A stretch of 64,000 nucleotides of DNA, from contig NZ_CP014263.1 in the NCBI RefSeq assembly GCF_001988955.1, positions 4,124,001-4,188,000 of the forward strand, written 5' to 3'. A program made the position numbers and the translations under genes. This stretch comes from Spirosoma montaniterrae (GTDB lineage: Bacteria; Bacteroidota; Bacteroidia; Cytophagales; Spirosomataceae). Shown one piece after another: positions 41,106-50,401 of the stretch. Every line of letters starts with the position of its first letter. The stretch's first letter is position 1. Below the pieces are notes generated by a model. That model did not search any database. It was not told the DNA's origin and saw only the letters and a list, made by a program, of their open reading frames with translations.

Positions 41106-43220
41106 TTAACTCCGTTTCATCGCCACACGCCCCAGCAGCATCGCCAGGCCAGCGAACGCCAGCGCACCGAGCAACATATACCCGCCTTCGCCCAGTACAC
41201 CCGCCAGTGCCGGTTCGAGCGTCAGACTCGCCAGCGCGTTGTATACGTTGTCATTGACCGAGAGCAGAGCCACGGCCACGCCCGCCAGCGCACCACCGGC
41301 CACCAGGCCCGTCGCGAAGAGATTGCCTTTACCCAAGTCAGCGTCTTCTTCTTCGGTGCCGGTACGTTTGGCGTTCCATTCGACAATACGCTTCACGAAT
41401 CCACCCGCGAAAATCGGCAACGTCGTGGACAGCGGCAGGTACAGCCCAACAGCAAACGCCAGTGCGCTCACGCCCACCAACTCGAACACGAACGCAATGA
41501 ACGCGCCAACAAGCACAAACTGCCAGTCGAGGTTGAACGACAGTAGCCCTTTGATGAGCGTTGCCATGAGCGTACCCTGCGGTGCCGGAAATTTGTCGGA
41601 GCCAATGGCATGCGTAATGCCCTGCGCCACTAAATCGGGCGTGGGCGTGTCGAGAATTTTGACCGTAGCACCCACTACGAGCGACGACACGATAACGCCG
41701 ATGAATAACGCCATCTGCTGGTAGCGGGGCGTAGCACCCACTAAATAACCCGTTTTGAGGTCCTGCGACGTGGCTCCGGCGTTGGCAGCCGCTACACAAA
41801 TCATGCTGCCCACCACCAGCACAGCGGGTTCAAACGCCTTGCCCGTCAGGCCAAACGCGATGAATACCAGCGACGTGCCCATGATGGTAGCAATCGTCAT
41901 GCCCGACACCGGCGACGAACTCGACCCAATTAACCCCACAATCCGGCTGGCAACCGTTACGAAAAAGAAACCGAACACCACCACCAGCACCGCAATGAGC
42001 AGTTTGGTCAAGAGCGAATCGCCCGGCACCTGCGGCAGCAGTACCATCAACGCCACCAGAACCAGACTGCCGATAATTACTACACGTACAGAGAGGTCCT
42101 GCTCGGTGCGCGGAGACCCCACCCCCGTCCCCTCCCCGTTAGGGAGGGGTGAAGCGTATGAAGCTTCGCGTTCCTCACCCCTCCCTAACGGGGAGGGGAC
42201 GGGGGTGGGGTTAAACGTTTGCCGAAACGACGACACGATGGTTGGAATGGTTTTCAGTAGTGTCATGAACCCACCCGCCGTTACGGCCCCGGCCCCAATC
42301 TGTCGGATGTAGGCTCGGTACACGGCTGCGGCTGTGTCGGCGAAGGTGTGCGTCTGCGGATTCCAGCCGCCCGGCCCGCCCGCCGTTTGCAGGTTGGCTA
42401 AGTAGCCGAGTTTTTGCAGTTGTAGCGCAATGGTATCGCCCGGCACCACCGACGCCAGCAGCGGAATCAACCCCAGCCACGCCAGAATCCCCCCGCCGAC
42501 CAGCACCGCCGAAATCTTAAATCCAATGATGTAGCCCACGCCCAGGTACTCCGGCGTAATCTCGCCCGATACCTGCGCCGACGGAAAGTAGCGATTTGTT
42601 TGTTTGGTGGCCCAGACCGGTACTTCGGCAATCAGGTGCAGCACCTTTTGCAGGAACGCGTACAACAAAGCCACACCCAACCCCTGATAAGCCGTTTTGG
42701 CGAAGTCGCCCCCGCGTTCGCCCGCAATCAGCACCGACGCGCAGGCCGTTCCTTCGGGATAGGGCAACGTACCGTGTTCCTGCACAATCAGCGACCGGCG
42801 CAGCGGCACCATCATGAGCGTGCCGAGCAGCCCGCCCAGAATCGCCAGCGTCAGAATGGTCCAGTAGTTGAAAAAGTCGGCCCCACCCGACTCCTCGGAC
42901 GGGCCGTTGGTCAGGAATAGAAACCCCGGCATCGTAAATACCACGCCCGACGCGATGCTTTCACCCGCCGAACCCGTAGTTTGGATGATGTTGTTCTCCA
43001 GAATCGTAGTATTCAGAAACCGCCGACCGAGCGAAATAGCCAGCACCGCAATCGGGATCGACGCCGACACCGACAGCCCGGCTTTCAGCGACAGATAGAC
43101 CGTAGCGGCTCCGAACAGGACGCCAAACACCGCGCCCGTGATGATGGCTTTCAGCGTAAACTCAGCCGGCGATTCGGAAGCCGGGACGAACGGTTTGTGG
43201 GTAGGTAAGGGTTGGTTCAT
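41106..43220 (-). CDS. OPT-family oligopeptide transporter with an in-frame palindrome insertion
   Basis: Multi-pass inner-membrane transporter of the OPT family (oligopeptides or metal chelates). ITGAVFGVLFGAATVYLSLKAG, TGSAGESIASGVVFTMPGFL and GTLPYPEGTACASVLIAGE are hallmark motifs; about 14-16 hydrophobic segments span the 704 residues. Oddity: residues 337-368, a hydrophilic loop, come from a 96-bp palindromic repeat (family B) read in frame as NPTPVPSPLGRGEEREASYA and more. The surrounding frame is intact, so the protein is probably functional. Its start is 123 bp upstream of the divergent tRNA-Gly gene. Confidence 0.93.
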   Translation of the reverse strand: MNQPLPTHKPFVPASESPAEFTLKAIITGAVFGVLFGAATVYLSLKAGLSVSASIPIAVLAISLGRRFLNTTILENNIIQTTGSAGESIASGVVFTMPGFLFLTNGPSEESGGADFFNYWTILTLAILGGLLGTLMMVPLRRSLIVQEHGTLPYPEGTACASVLIAGERGGDFAKTAYQGLGVALLYAFLQKVLHLIAEVPVWATKQTNRYFPSAQVSGEITPEYLGVGYIIGFKISAVLVGGGILAWLGLIPLLASVVPGDTIALQLQKLGYLANLQTAGGPGGWNPQTHTFADTAAAVYRAYIRQIGAGAVTAGGFMTLLKTIPTIVSSFRQTFNPTPVPSPLGRGEEREASYASPLPNGEGTGVGSPRTEQDLSVRVVIIGSLVLVALMVLLPQVPGDSLLTKLLIAVLVVVFGFFFVTVASRIVGLIGSSSSPVSGMTIATIMGTSLVFIAFGLTGKAFEPAVLVVGSMICVAAANAGATSQDLKTGYLVGATPRYQQMALFIGVIVSSLVVGATVKILDTPTPDLVAQGITHAIGSDKFPAPQGTLMATLIKGLLSFNLDWQFVLVGAFIAFVFELVGVSALAFAVGLYLPLSTTLPIFAGGFVKRIVEWNAKRTGTEEEDADLGKGNLFATGLVAGGALAGVAVALLSVNDNVYNALASLTLEPALAGVLGEGGYMLLGALAFAGLAMLLGRVAMKRS
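42116..42211. repeat. 96-bp palindromic repeat, family B, copy 2, in frame inside the OPT transporter
   Basis: Perfect 37-bp arms (42116-42152 and 42175-42211), identical to those at 15518-15615 over that length. The 22-nt loop AGCGTATGAAGCTTCGCGTTCC differs from the other copy's loop at only three or four positions and has the same orientation. It lies between a transmembrane segment and a following hydrophilic loop, and both reading sides stay in frame. Confidence 0.95.
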
Positions 43221-43296
43221 GCGGGGAAAGGGGTTTTGGCGGTATCAGTGGGTTAAGCTACGCATTACAAACCAGATCACGCCATTTTTTTACCGC

Positions 43297-43327
43297 TTGA
43301 CATTCTGCCTGAAAGATTCCAACTTTG
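43297..43327 (+). promoter_or_regulatory. Promoter of the tRNA-Gly gene
   Basis: A TTG at 43297-43299, a 20-nt spacer and CAACTTTG at 43320-43327 (one mismatch from TAnnTTTG) match the Bacteroidota housekeeping promoter. Expected transcription start is near 43334, 10 nt before the tRNA. Confidence 0.6.
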
Positions 43328-43343
43328 TCTGACCAAATTAAAA

Positions 43344-43416
43344 GCGGAAGTAGCTCAGTTGGTAGAGCGGCAGCTTCCCAAGCTGCAGGTCGCGAGTTCG
43401 AGACTCGTCTTCCGCT
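43344..43416 (+). tRNA. tRNA-Gly (CCC anticodon)
   Basis: A full cloverleaf can be drawn: acceptor GCGGAAG/CTTCCGC, D arm GCTC…GAGC, anticodon stem GCAGC/GCTGC with loop TTCCCAA (anticodon CCC), and T arm GCGAG TTCGAGA CTCGT. The discriminator base is T, as in glycine tRNAs, and the CCA end is not encoded. It sits at the left end of a small accessory cassette. Confidence 0.95.
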
Positions 43417-43634
43417 CAAAAATTAACCCCACGTAATTGGCCAGTTAACTCAATAAGTTGATTGGCTCTTTTTATTATTTTTATCTCTTGGTTTGCACTA
43501 CGGTTTGCATTGGTAACTATATCTCTACTTTTCCACAAAGACTATAAGGTTTTAGGATTGTATTTTGCTACTATAAAATCATACAATTGTATGACCGTTT
43601 ATCACAACTGTTATAAATGGCTTTATAATTGCTT

Positions 43635-43642
43635 TATTTTTG
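43635..43642 (+). promoter_or_regulatory. Bacteroidota -7 promoter element of the TIGR04255 cassette
   Basis: TATTTTTG matches TAnnTTTG perfectly; the -33 region is weak. Transcription would start near 43649, about 24 nt before the ATG at 43673. The whole 255 bp between the tRNA and this gene is AT-rich and holds no credible gene. Confidence 0.45.
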
Positions 43643-43672
43643 TGTCAAAACCTGACTGCTAATCCAGTTTCT

Positions 43673-44401
43673 ATGAAATTACCCCGGAAAATTGACGACC
43701 GCCTTAAAGATGCCATTGTCAATATACAGTTCGTTCCGGGTGTTCCTGCCGAGACGGTTCTGGGTTATGCACATGCACACCTGAACACCTTGTTTGACAC
43801 AGTAACAGCAGACCCTTTCCCGGCTTTTAGCCTTCAGGCAAACAGCTTAATGATTGACCAACGGTCCGTCTATTTCTTGTCAAAAGATCGAAAAGTCAGA
43901 ATTGACATTAATGGCCAATCTATTACGTTTAATGTAAATCAAGGCTATCCTGGCTGGGCTGAATACCGTAATGTGATTGCCGATTGCCTGAATGCATTGG
44001 GAGCCGGAAACGTCATTAAGCAGTTCACCCGCTTAGGCATTCGGTACATTAGTCAGTTCGATGACGTTCAGATTGCCGATTCGATCAATATAGACCTTGC
44101 TATTAGATCGGTGCCAGCCGAACGACGTGGACAGATTCGGGTTGAATTTGTGCATCAGGGCTTTCAAGTGATTGTTACGCTGGTCGATAGGTATCCGACC
44201 GAAGTACGCTCACCACTGCCATCGGCACCCGGCTTTTTCTCGCTGGTTGATATTGATGTCATAAAGTTCTACGCAACGGAACGGCCTATTGACCAGCAGA
44301 CGTTATTAACAGACATAGATACGGCTCACCACGAACAAAAGGTGCTGTTCTTTGAGTTGTTAAAAGACAGTTTTTTACAAACTCTTAACCCGCAATACTG
44401 A
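43673..44401 (+). CDS. TIGR04255-family protein
   Basis: Cytoplasmic protein of a sporadically distributed family with no proven function. The ATG at 43673 is used (MKLPRKIDDRLKDAIVNIQF). The central motifs KVRIDINGQSITFNVNQGYPGW and VIKQFTRLGIRYISQFD match the family pattern (Leu-Gly-Ile-Arg-Tyr), and FFELLKDSFLQTLNPQY is the C-terminal motif. The 242-aa length is usual. It is the first gene of a three-gene unit, 1 bp ahead of the next ORF. The family's patchy spread and its place between a tRNA and an IS remnant suggest mobile accessory cargo. The role is unknown. Confidence 0.75.
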   Translation: MKLPRKIDDRLKDAIVNIQFVPGVPAETVLGYAHAHLNTLFDTVTADPFPAFSLQANSLMIDQRSVYFLSKDRKVRIDINGQSITFNVNQGYPGWAEYRNVIADCLNALGAGNVIKQFTRLGIRYISQFDDVQIADSINIDLAIRSVPAERRGQIRVEFVHQGFQVIVTLVDRYPTEVRSPLPSAPGFFSLVDIDVIKFYATERPIDQQTLLTDIDTAHHEQKVLFFELLKDSFLQTLNPQY

Positions 44402-44402
44402 T

Positions 44403-44975
44403 ATGCCCGTTCCTATTCTTGATATGCCAGTGGGTGTGTCGTCGGCGTCAGTTTTTGCCCGGCGTCCCGAAGTCGTCATCAACACCCCATATACCAAAGC
44501 GAATGAGGATAGTCGCTATCGCTTTGTGGATGGTTTTTATGAGTCGGCTAACTCTACCTTTCGGTCGCCAATTATTCAGGTACACGAGAATGACATACTG
44601 CGACAGGCCCAACAAATTGTTGACCGCCTGAATGCGATCTTACCCAAATTTGCTGGTGTCCCACATGGCGTTATGCGCGAGGTATCGTGTCAGGTACTGT
44701 ATATTTTATTGAGTCAGGGTTTTATCAAAACGACGTTTGAAAAAACGCCCGACGATAGCCTGTTGGTAACAGGCGAGTGGCAGGGTAAGACCGTTTTTGT
44801 GGACATCTTCTTCGATCAGGAAGAACCTGCTGGCTATGAGACTATTTTGAGTGTTTATGAAGGTAAAAAACCGCTGATGTCGGAAGCTGGTACGTTGGAA
44901 GACATCGTTGGAAAACTGCTTGGCTATGCGGTTAGCTTGCCAAGTCAATCGTTTGAGATTCATTACAGGGTGTAA
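44403..44975 (+). CDS. Unrecognised 190-residue protein of the TIGR04255 cassette
   Basis: No family recognised. No signal peptide or membrane segment. The opening PVPILDMPVGVSSASVFARR is unusual; residues 60-80 form a helix (ENDILRQAQQIVDRLNAILP), and the C-terminal part is a beta-rich region (SLLVTGEWQGKTVFVDIFF). It starts 1 bp after the TIGR04255 stop, so coupling is likely. Possibly a partner protein that acts with the TIGR04255 product; function unknown. Confidence 0.6.
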   Translation: MPVPILDMPVGVSSASVFARRPEVVINTPYTKANEDSRYRFVDGFYESANSTFRSPIIQVHENDILRQAQQIVDRLNAILPKFAGVPHGVMREVSCQVLYILLSQGFIKTTFEKTPDDSLLVTGEWQGKTVFVDIFFDQEEPAGYETILSVYEGKKPLMSEAGTLEDIVGKLLGYAVSLPSQSFEIHYRV

Positions 44976-45014
44976 TGTTGCATTTTGGGGCAGGGAAAGA
45001 TTAGGTGTTGAAGA

Positions 45015-45635
45015 ATGTCGTATCCAGAACGCTTATTGCCACAACCCACATATAAACAGATTGACTTCGACTGGGTTAGCTCCCGGTCTTATTATCTGGT
45101 CCGGCATACTGATTCAACCGATATAACCACTGAAGAAGGGCGGCTCAAATCAGATTACGTAGTTTTACAAACCGACCACCTCCGCGACTACTCCACGAAC
45201 CTACTGGGCGAGTTTGAACCCGATGACGTAGCCTGGAACTGGCTGAAAGGCACTACCTGTACGCAACTATGGTCGGGTAACTGCCCCGGACAAATGCCGA
45301 CAGTCGGAACAGATGTAGAATGGGTTGCAGGGCGCGGGCGGTTTTATTTAGCCATTTATCAGCATCACACTTTTTCATTTCCGGCCAATGGTGGCACCGA
45401 ACAGATTACATGCCGGGTGCTGCACACTCCTACAAATGGCAATTTCTGGCACTGCTCGCTACGGTGGTGGTGGAATAGTGAGGACGTGGCAACCTATGGC
45501 GACGACCGACAGGCCCAGAAACGTAGGCGGCAGATTCTATCTACCGCTAAAACCTTCATCACAATTAACGCCCTACTCACCGAGCCAACTTATCAGGCCG
45601 TACCCCCCGAAGCATATCAGCAAACGGTAATTTAA
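45015..45635 (+). CDS. Unrecognised 206-residue protein of the TIGR04255 cassette
   Basis: No family recognised. Trp/Tyr-rich with WNWLKGTTCTQLWSGNCPGQ and LRWWWNSEDVATYGDDRQAQ, and strands GRGRFYLAIYQHHTFSF; this may be a small beta-rich ligand-binding fold. A C-terminal helix (KRRRQILSTAKTFITINALL) is basic. No signal peptide or membrane segment. It begins 39 bp after the previous gene and ends 14 bp before an IS1-type remnant on the other strand. It may be the third component of the unit or separate cargo. Confidence 0.6.
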   Translation: MSYPERLLPQPTYKQIDFDWVSSRSYYLVRHTDSTDITTEEGRLKSDYVVLQTDHLRDYSTNLLGEFEPDDVAWNWLKGTTCTQLWSGNCPGQMPTVGTDVEWVAGRGRFYLAIYQHHTFSFPANGGTEQITCRVLHTPTNGNFWHCSLRWWWNSEDVATYGDDRQAQKRRRQILSTAKTFITINALLTEPTYQAVPPEAYQQTVI

Positions 45636-45649
45636 TAGAGATGGTAATC

Positions 45650-45781
45650 CTAAACTTGTAATGATAGGTTGCAGTGAGTCACGACAAACCGGACTGAGTT
45701 GATATGCCGTTCGAGCTTTTTGGAAAACGACAAGCTTAAACGAACCAGGCGCGAAGCCCGTTGACCCACATAATACTCAAT
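45650..45781 (-). pseudogene. IS1-family transposase remnant (C-terminal fragment)
   Basis: On the minus strand a short frame reads QRASRLVRLSLSFSKKLERH followed by INSVRFVVTHCNLSLQV and a stop. This resembles the C-terminal end of IS1-type transposases of Bacteroidota (…RQRxSRLVRKTLSFSKKLENHIG…HYN). The upstream part (…YLWSIEYYVG) no longer matches and the start codon is missing, so only a decayed end remains. No inverted repeat or target duplication was found. Confidence 0.5.
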
Positions 45782-45983
45782 ACTCCACAAATAAGTAAAC
45801 CGGATATAAACAGTACCAGATGACGTTAGACTCAACGATCAGCGGGTACGGTTGTCATAGCCAATGGCAGTGGGAATGGAGGCAATGATGATTCCTAATT
45901 CTATACCTATTCCCTGCCGTTTCGGGCTTCTGTTATCTCCTCAGCTTCTTCACGAAGTTGCGCGTTGTACTGACTCCCCTCTG
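45782..45983. other. Intergenic stretch between the IS1 remnant and the phosphoesterase gene
   Basis: About 200 bp without a credible gene. No repeat, promoter or RNA could be recognised in it. With the remnant before it, the gap between the cassette and the next gene is 348 bp. Confidence 0.5.
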
Positions 45984-48665
45984 TCAACGACTTTCTTTAC
46001 CACGCGGGTAGGGTGCATTGCCCCGCGCCCAAAACCACAAAATCCGGTTGTTCAGGGCATCTTCGCCCGTATCGATACCCTCTTCAGCTTCTTCGACCGA
46101 TGCGCGGGCGTAGCGCAATGCCTTACCCCGTAATAGCGAAAGCGGTTTATTCATCTCATCGAGTGGAACCCGGTTTGGCATGGCCACATACGGCGTAGCA
46201 TCGGGTTTGTCAACAAAACAGTCGAACATGGGCAGGGCTGTGGCATCGATGACGTTCATTGGCGGCAGACCCAGAATCTGCTCGATGGTACGCACCATCG
46301 ACGTTTGGTTGTAATTGGTGCGAATCGTTTTTTTCAGCCGCGAGTAGGGGCTGATGACGAAGCCCGTAGTACGGTAGGCCGAGATATGGTCCCAACCCGC
46401 CTGTGAGTCGTCTTCGGTAATAAAAATAGCGGTACTGTCGGCAAAACGACTCCGCTGAATGGCCTCTACAATCCGCCCAACAGCCAGATCGTTGTCGGCC
46501 ACCATAGCACGCGGAGTCGGGAATTTGGGACTCATGCCCGCCGTATGATCGTTGGGGAGCGACATGATGAGCAGATTCGGCCATTGGTCGCCGGGGCGGG
46601 CCGCCGTTTCGTTCAGTTCGCGGATAAAGGCGTCGGCCCGCATCTGATCGTTAATTACTTCGTCGTCGCAGCCGGGAAAATCCATCGCCAGAATCGGTTT
46701 TACGCGACCAATCGTTGTGGTATTGGTGTACGAGAAAGGTTGTCCCGTTTGCGGAGTGCCCGCTCCGGCGTACCGGCCCAGGCGCATTTGGTACAGTTTC
46801 TGCCAGTCGTATTGTTGTTTGTCGAATTGGCAGGTGCAGGCTTCGCCGTAAATGCGTACCGTTTTGCCGTGGTCGAGGGCATTGTTCCAGATGAGGCCGT
46901 TTTTGTTATACACCAGCGCGTCGTAGAGTACGTGCGGATACGACCGAAACCAGCCGCGAACGCTCTTCTCGGTGTAATCCGTCACCATAGCAGCATCGGC
47001 CCAGTGGTGGCCTTCTGCCGACGATTTGCCCGACGCATGGTAGTTATCGAGCAACAAAAACTCCCGCGCCAGCCGGTGCTGATTGGGCGTCACGCTGTCG
47101 CCAAAAACACACAGCGACGGCATACCGCGCCCTTCGGGCATGTCGCCCAGTACCTGATCGTAGGTGCGATTTTCTTTGATGATGTACACCACGTGTTTAA
47201 ACACCGATGGCTCACCGATGCGCTCCGGTACGGGCCGGGGACGCACTCCCGGACGCGGCAGGCGTTGAGCCAGAGCCAGCCGAAACTGCAAACTCAGCTT
47301 ACGAACCCGCTCGGTGTACGCAGCCAGTTCTGCCGCGTTTGGCACAGGAATAATTGATACCGACGCCAACTGCCGGTGTGCGTTGTATGCCGTTTCTGCT
47401 TTTTTAGACAGTCGGTCGCGTCGACCCAACTCGGCGGGCTGAAGCGACCGCGCGCCCGTTGCTTCAAGGTTTGTTACGTACAGTTCATTGCCCAGCCGAA
47501 CTAATCCTCCCGGATACGCCTGCGTCGGAATGTAGCCCTGAACGACCGCAGAGGGCGTTTTCTGGCTCACGTCGACTACTGCCACAGCGTTATCCAATCC
47601 ATTGGCGACATACAGCGTGGTGCCTGCCGAGTCGAGCGCGAGGGCATTGGGCGTGCTGCCAACGTAGTTGTTGCCGGTGCCGAATAATCCGACCGGAATC
47701 GAATCGGTGACTTGCCGGGCCTGTGCGTCGATGATTGAGACGTAGTCGCTGTTGCCGTTGGCTACGTAAAGCCGCTGCTCATCGGGGCTGACCAGAATAG
47801 CGTTTGGATGCAGACCGACCCGCAGTTCGGTGTCGACCCGACCGCTGTTGGCATCAATCACCGACACTGTACCCCGCGCAATGGCACCCGTGCGCGGGTC
47901 GGTGTAGGCTTGTCCCCACGGAACGCCCGCCGTTTCAACGGTGCCGGTTGAGTCGGGCGTTGGCACGGGCCCGGCCCAGTTAGTCACAAACGCCCGGTTG
48001 CCCGCGAGTGCGACCCCAAACGGAGCCACCCCGGTAGGTGCCGACCAGACGATGCTTCGGTCTGACAGGCGCACTTTGATGAGTTGATTGCTACCATTCA
48101 GCACCACATACAGAAAACACTCGTCGTTCTCCACGCGCACGGCCACGTCGTTGGGCAGCGACAGGGGGGCAGGGGCTGCGGGCGCAAAAGGCAGCAACGC
48201 TACCGAGCCAATCTTCCCGTTTGCCCAGGTAGCTATGACCACGCCCGATTTGCCGCGTTCCCGCTCCGACGCACCCCAGACGATGTACGTTTGGCCGCGA
48301 AAGATGAAGGCTTCGATGCCCGAAAAGGTACTCATCAGACCCTTTGTGGCGGCATTGTCGCTCAAACTCCAGCGATAAACAATCTGGCGCGTAGCCCGGT
48401 CGAGTACGGCAATTCCGTAGCGGTCTTCGATAACGAGTTGGGTATTTCCGGGCAGGGGAGCAATATCGAGCGCGTGATTCTCAAGTTTAGGGTCGCCGAA
48501 AAACAGGGGTGTTCCTGCCGCGTCGATGAGCCGGTTATAAGGCATCGCTGCGGGCAGCGTATCGGCCAGAGTACGCTGGTCCGACGGGTGCCGATACGCT
48601 TTTTTCTGCGCCAGAACAGGGGCAGCCACAAGCAGGCAGAAGTAGATAAGCAGGCGAGACGACAT
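45984..48665 (-). CDS. YncE-like beta-propeller / alkaline phosphatase-superfamily phosphoesterase fusion
   Basis: Exported 893-aa protein. Signal peptide MSSRLLIYFCLLVAAPVLAQ, then a seven-bladed YncE/NHL propeller at about 50-440 (LFVTNWAGP-type and LYVANGNSDYVSIID repeats), and a phosphoesterase domain at about 495-830 of the phospholipase-C/acid phosphatase group (PF04185): VVYIIKENRTYDQVLGDM, MSLPNDHTAG, ITEDDSQAGWDH. It is a common Bacteroidota arrangement, thought to cleave phosphate esters. It lies 57 bp behind the third SusC/SusD pair on the same strand, so the cluster may scavenge phosphorylated compounds. Substrate is unknown. Confidence 0.88.
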   Translation of the reverse strand: MSSRLLIYFCLLVAAPVLAQKKAYRHPSDQRTLADTLPAAMPYNRLIDAAGTPLFFGDPKLENHALDIAPLPGNTQLVIEDRYGIAVLDRATRQIVYRWSLSDNAATKGLMSTFSGIEAFIFRGQTYIVWGASERERGKSGVVIATWANGKIGSVALLPFAPAAPAPLSLPNDVAVRVENDECFLYVVLNGSNQLIKVRLSDRSIVWSAPTGVAPFGVALAGNRAFVTNWAGPVPTPDSTGTVETAGVPWGQAYTDPRTGAIARGTVSVIDANSGRVDTELRVGLHPNAILVSPDEQRLYVANGNSDYVSIIDAQARQVTDSIPVGLFGTGNNYVGSTPNALALDSAGTTLYVANGLDNAVAVVDVSQKTPSAVVQGYIPTQAYPGGLVRLGNELYVTNLEATGARSLQPAELGRRDRLSKKAETAYNAHRQLASVSIIPVPNAAELAAYTERVRKLSLQFRLALAQRLPRPGVRPRPVPERIGEPSVFKHVVYIIKENRTYDQVLGDMPEGRGMPSLCVFGDSVTPNQHRLAREFLLLDNYHASGKSSAEGHHWADAAMVTDYTEKSVRGWFRSYPHVLYDALVYNKNGLIWNNALDHGKTVRIYGEACTCQFDKQQYDWQKLYQMRLGRYAGAGTPQTGQPFSYTNTTTIGRVKPILAMDFPGCDDEVINDQMRADAFIRELNETAARPGDQWPNLLIMSLPNDHTAGMSPKFPTPRAMVADNDLAVGRIVEAIQRSRFADSTAIFITEDDSQAGWDHISAYRTTGFVISPYSRLKKTIRTNYNQTSMVRTIEQILGLPPMNVIDATALPMFDCFVDKPDATPYVAMPNRVPLDEMNKPLSLLRGKALRYARASVEEAEEGIDTGEDALNNRILWFWARGNAPYPRGKESR

Positions 48666-48722
48666 AGAGCAAATGAGTAGCGGAGACCGGGTTACCGATC
48701 TCCGCGTAGCAATATAGCAATT

Positions 48723-50399
48723 TTAATAGCCCGGATTTTGTACCAGATAGCCCGGCAGGTTGGAGGCTCCGTCGATGGCCGTTTGCGGAATCGGGAAAAT
48801 CCGTTTCTGCGGGTTGGCATCCGTCTTTTCGGTCCACTTATCTTCGTATTTACCAAACCGGATCAGGTCGGTTCGGCGCACCATCTCCCAATACAGTTCA
48901 AAGCCCCGTTCGCGCAGCAGCAGGTCGAGGTTCATGCTGGTAAGGGCAGGCGGAGGTGTCGTAGCCGTGCGCGACGCCCGTACTGTGTTCACGTCGGCCA
49001 GCGCACCGGCGGCATCGTTGCTCTTGCGGAGTTTGGCTTCGGCCCGCATCAGGTACACGTCGGCCAGGCGCACAATCGAAATGTCGGCATCGCCGAGGTT
49101 CCGACCCGACACCGATTTTTTGCTGAACTCATATTTCAGCACCCGGTAGCCGGTATTGTAATCACTGCCTGCTACTGTAAAGTCGATTTTCCCCGTAAAA
49201 TTTACCGGCAGCGTGGGCCGGTTGCGGTTCACGTTGAAGAGCCGCCCCACGCGGTAGTTGGCACCGCAGCGCACAAACGCGCCATTGACCCGAATCAGGC
49301 CATATTGCTGCCCGCGCAGAATACCCCGGTTCATGTTGAAGTCGGCGGCTGCCATACACGAATCAGCCGGAATAGTCATGTTTTGTTTGTAAAAGCGGGG
49401 GTCTGCCGAAGCCGGGTCGCGGGGGGCATAGGCCGTAGCCCAGGTCTGGTAGTAATCGGGGGTAATGGCAGGGCCGTCGGTGCCGTTTGCACCCGTAAAC
49501 GCAGGCAGTGGATACTGATCGCCTGATAGCGAGAAGTAGGCCAGCCGGTTATGCCCGTTCAGTTCGGCGCGTTGGTCAACGGCAAAAATCAACTCTTTAT
49601 TGGCGTTATTGTCTGAGTTGAAAATCGAGAAATAATCGCGGGAAAGCTGGTACTGGCCCGAATTGATGATTTTGTCGCAATACTCTACCACCTTGTCCAT
49701 ATCGTCGGGCCGGAACGTAAACGTCGTAGCGTAGCGGTCGCGGTATACGGCAGCGTTGAGGTGCAAACGGGCCAGCAGCCCCCAAACGGCTCCTTTGGTC
49801 AGCCGACCGGGGCCAACCGTGGTCAGCAACTCCGGTTCTACGGCCATCAACTCGCTTTTCACATAGTCCAGAGCCTGTTCGCCCCGCAAAATTGTTGACA
49901 CCGCCTGCGGGTCGTCTTTCACGAACACCACACCAAACAGATCGAGCAGCAGCATGTTGTAGTATGCCCGCATCCCCCGCGCTTCGGCCAGGTATGTTTT
50001 CACGTTCTGGTCGTTGATGGTCGGCAGCGTGTTGATTGCCGTAATCGAGCGCGAAATACCCTGCGTCAGCAGCAGCCAGGTGTTGCGCAGGTTGGGGTCG
50101 GTGCTGGTGTGCGTATGCTGGTGCATTGCCACGTAAATGCCGTTGTCGCCCCAGTCGGTGCCGCCCCGGTAAGGCAGAATGGCCTCGTCGGTCGAGATTT
50201 CCTGAATGGCGAAGTAGGTCGTGTGCTGAAAGATGTCGGGCAGGCGGGCGTAAACAGGGGCGATGTTGCCATCGGCGGCCTGCTTATCGGTCAGGCCCGT
50301 AGCCGAGGCTTCGTCGAGCACGTTTTCTTCCAGATCAGTGCAGCTATTGAGTACAAGCAGGCTGCACAGGGCTATGGTTGAGATAAGTATTTTTTTCAT
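48723..50399 (-). CDS. SusD/RagB-family lipoprotein
   Basis: Surface lipoprotein paired with the third SusC. Lipoprotein signal MKKILISTIALCSLLVLNSC then TDLEENVLDEASAT. AEARGMRAYYNMLLLDLFGVVF and the C-terminal RERGFELYWEMVRRTDLIRFGKYEDKW motif are typical of SusD/RagB. 558 aa is normal. It begins 2 bp after the SusC stop. Confidence 0.95.
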   Translation of the reverse strand: MKKILISTIALCSLLVLNSCTDLEENVLDEASATGLTDKQAADGNIAPVYARLPDIFQHTTYFAIQEISTDEAILPYRGGTDWGDNGIYVAMHQHTHTSTDPNLRNTWLLLTQGISRSITAINTLPTINDQNVKTYLAEARGMRAYYNMLLLDLFGVVFVKDDPQAVSTILRGEQALDYVKSELMAVEPELLTTVGPGRLTKGAVWGLLARLHLNAAVYRDRYATTFTFRPDDMDKVVEYCDKIINSGQYQLSRDYFSIFNSDNNANKELIFAVDQRAELNGHNRLAYFSLSGDQYPLPAFTGANGTDGPAITPDYYQTWATAYAPRDPASADPRFYKQNMTIPADSCMAAADFNMNRGILRGQQYGLIRVNGAFVRCGANYRVGRLFNVNRNRPTLPVNFTGKIDFTVAGSDYNTGYRVLKYEFSKKSVSGRNLGDADISIVRLADVYLMRAEAKLRKSNDAAGALADVNTVRASRTATTPPPALTSMNLDLLLRERGFELYWEMVRRTDLIRFGKYEDKWTEKTDANPQKRIFPIPQTAIDGASNLPGYLVQNPGY

Positions 50400-50401
50400 G
50401 A

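Noticed and set aside
43462..43662. Plus-strand frame of 66 codons between tRNA-Gly and the TIGR04255 gene
   Set aside because: AT-rich hydrophobic sequence with no family likeness; it overlaps the likely promoter of the cassette.
43344..45983. Attachment-site duplication of the tRNA-Gly 3' end
   Set aside because: I looked for a repeat of GACTCGTCTTCCGCTC downstream to 45983 and did not see one, so integration at the tRNA is not shown.
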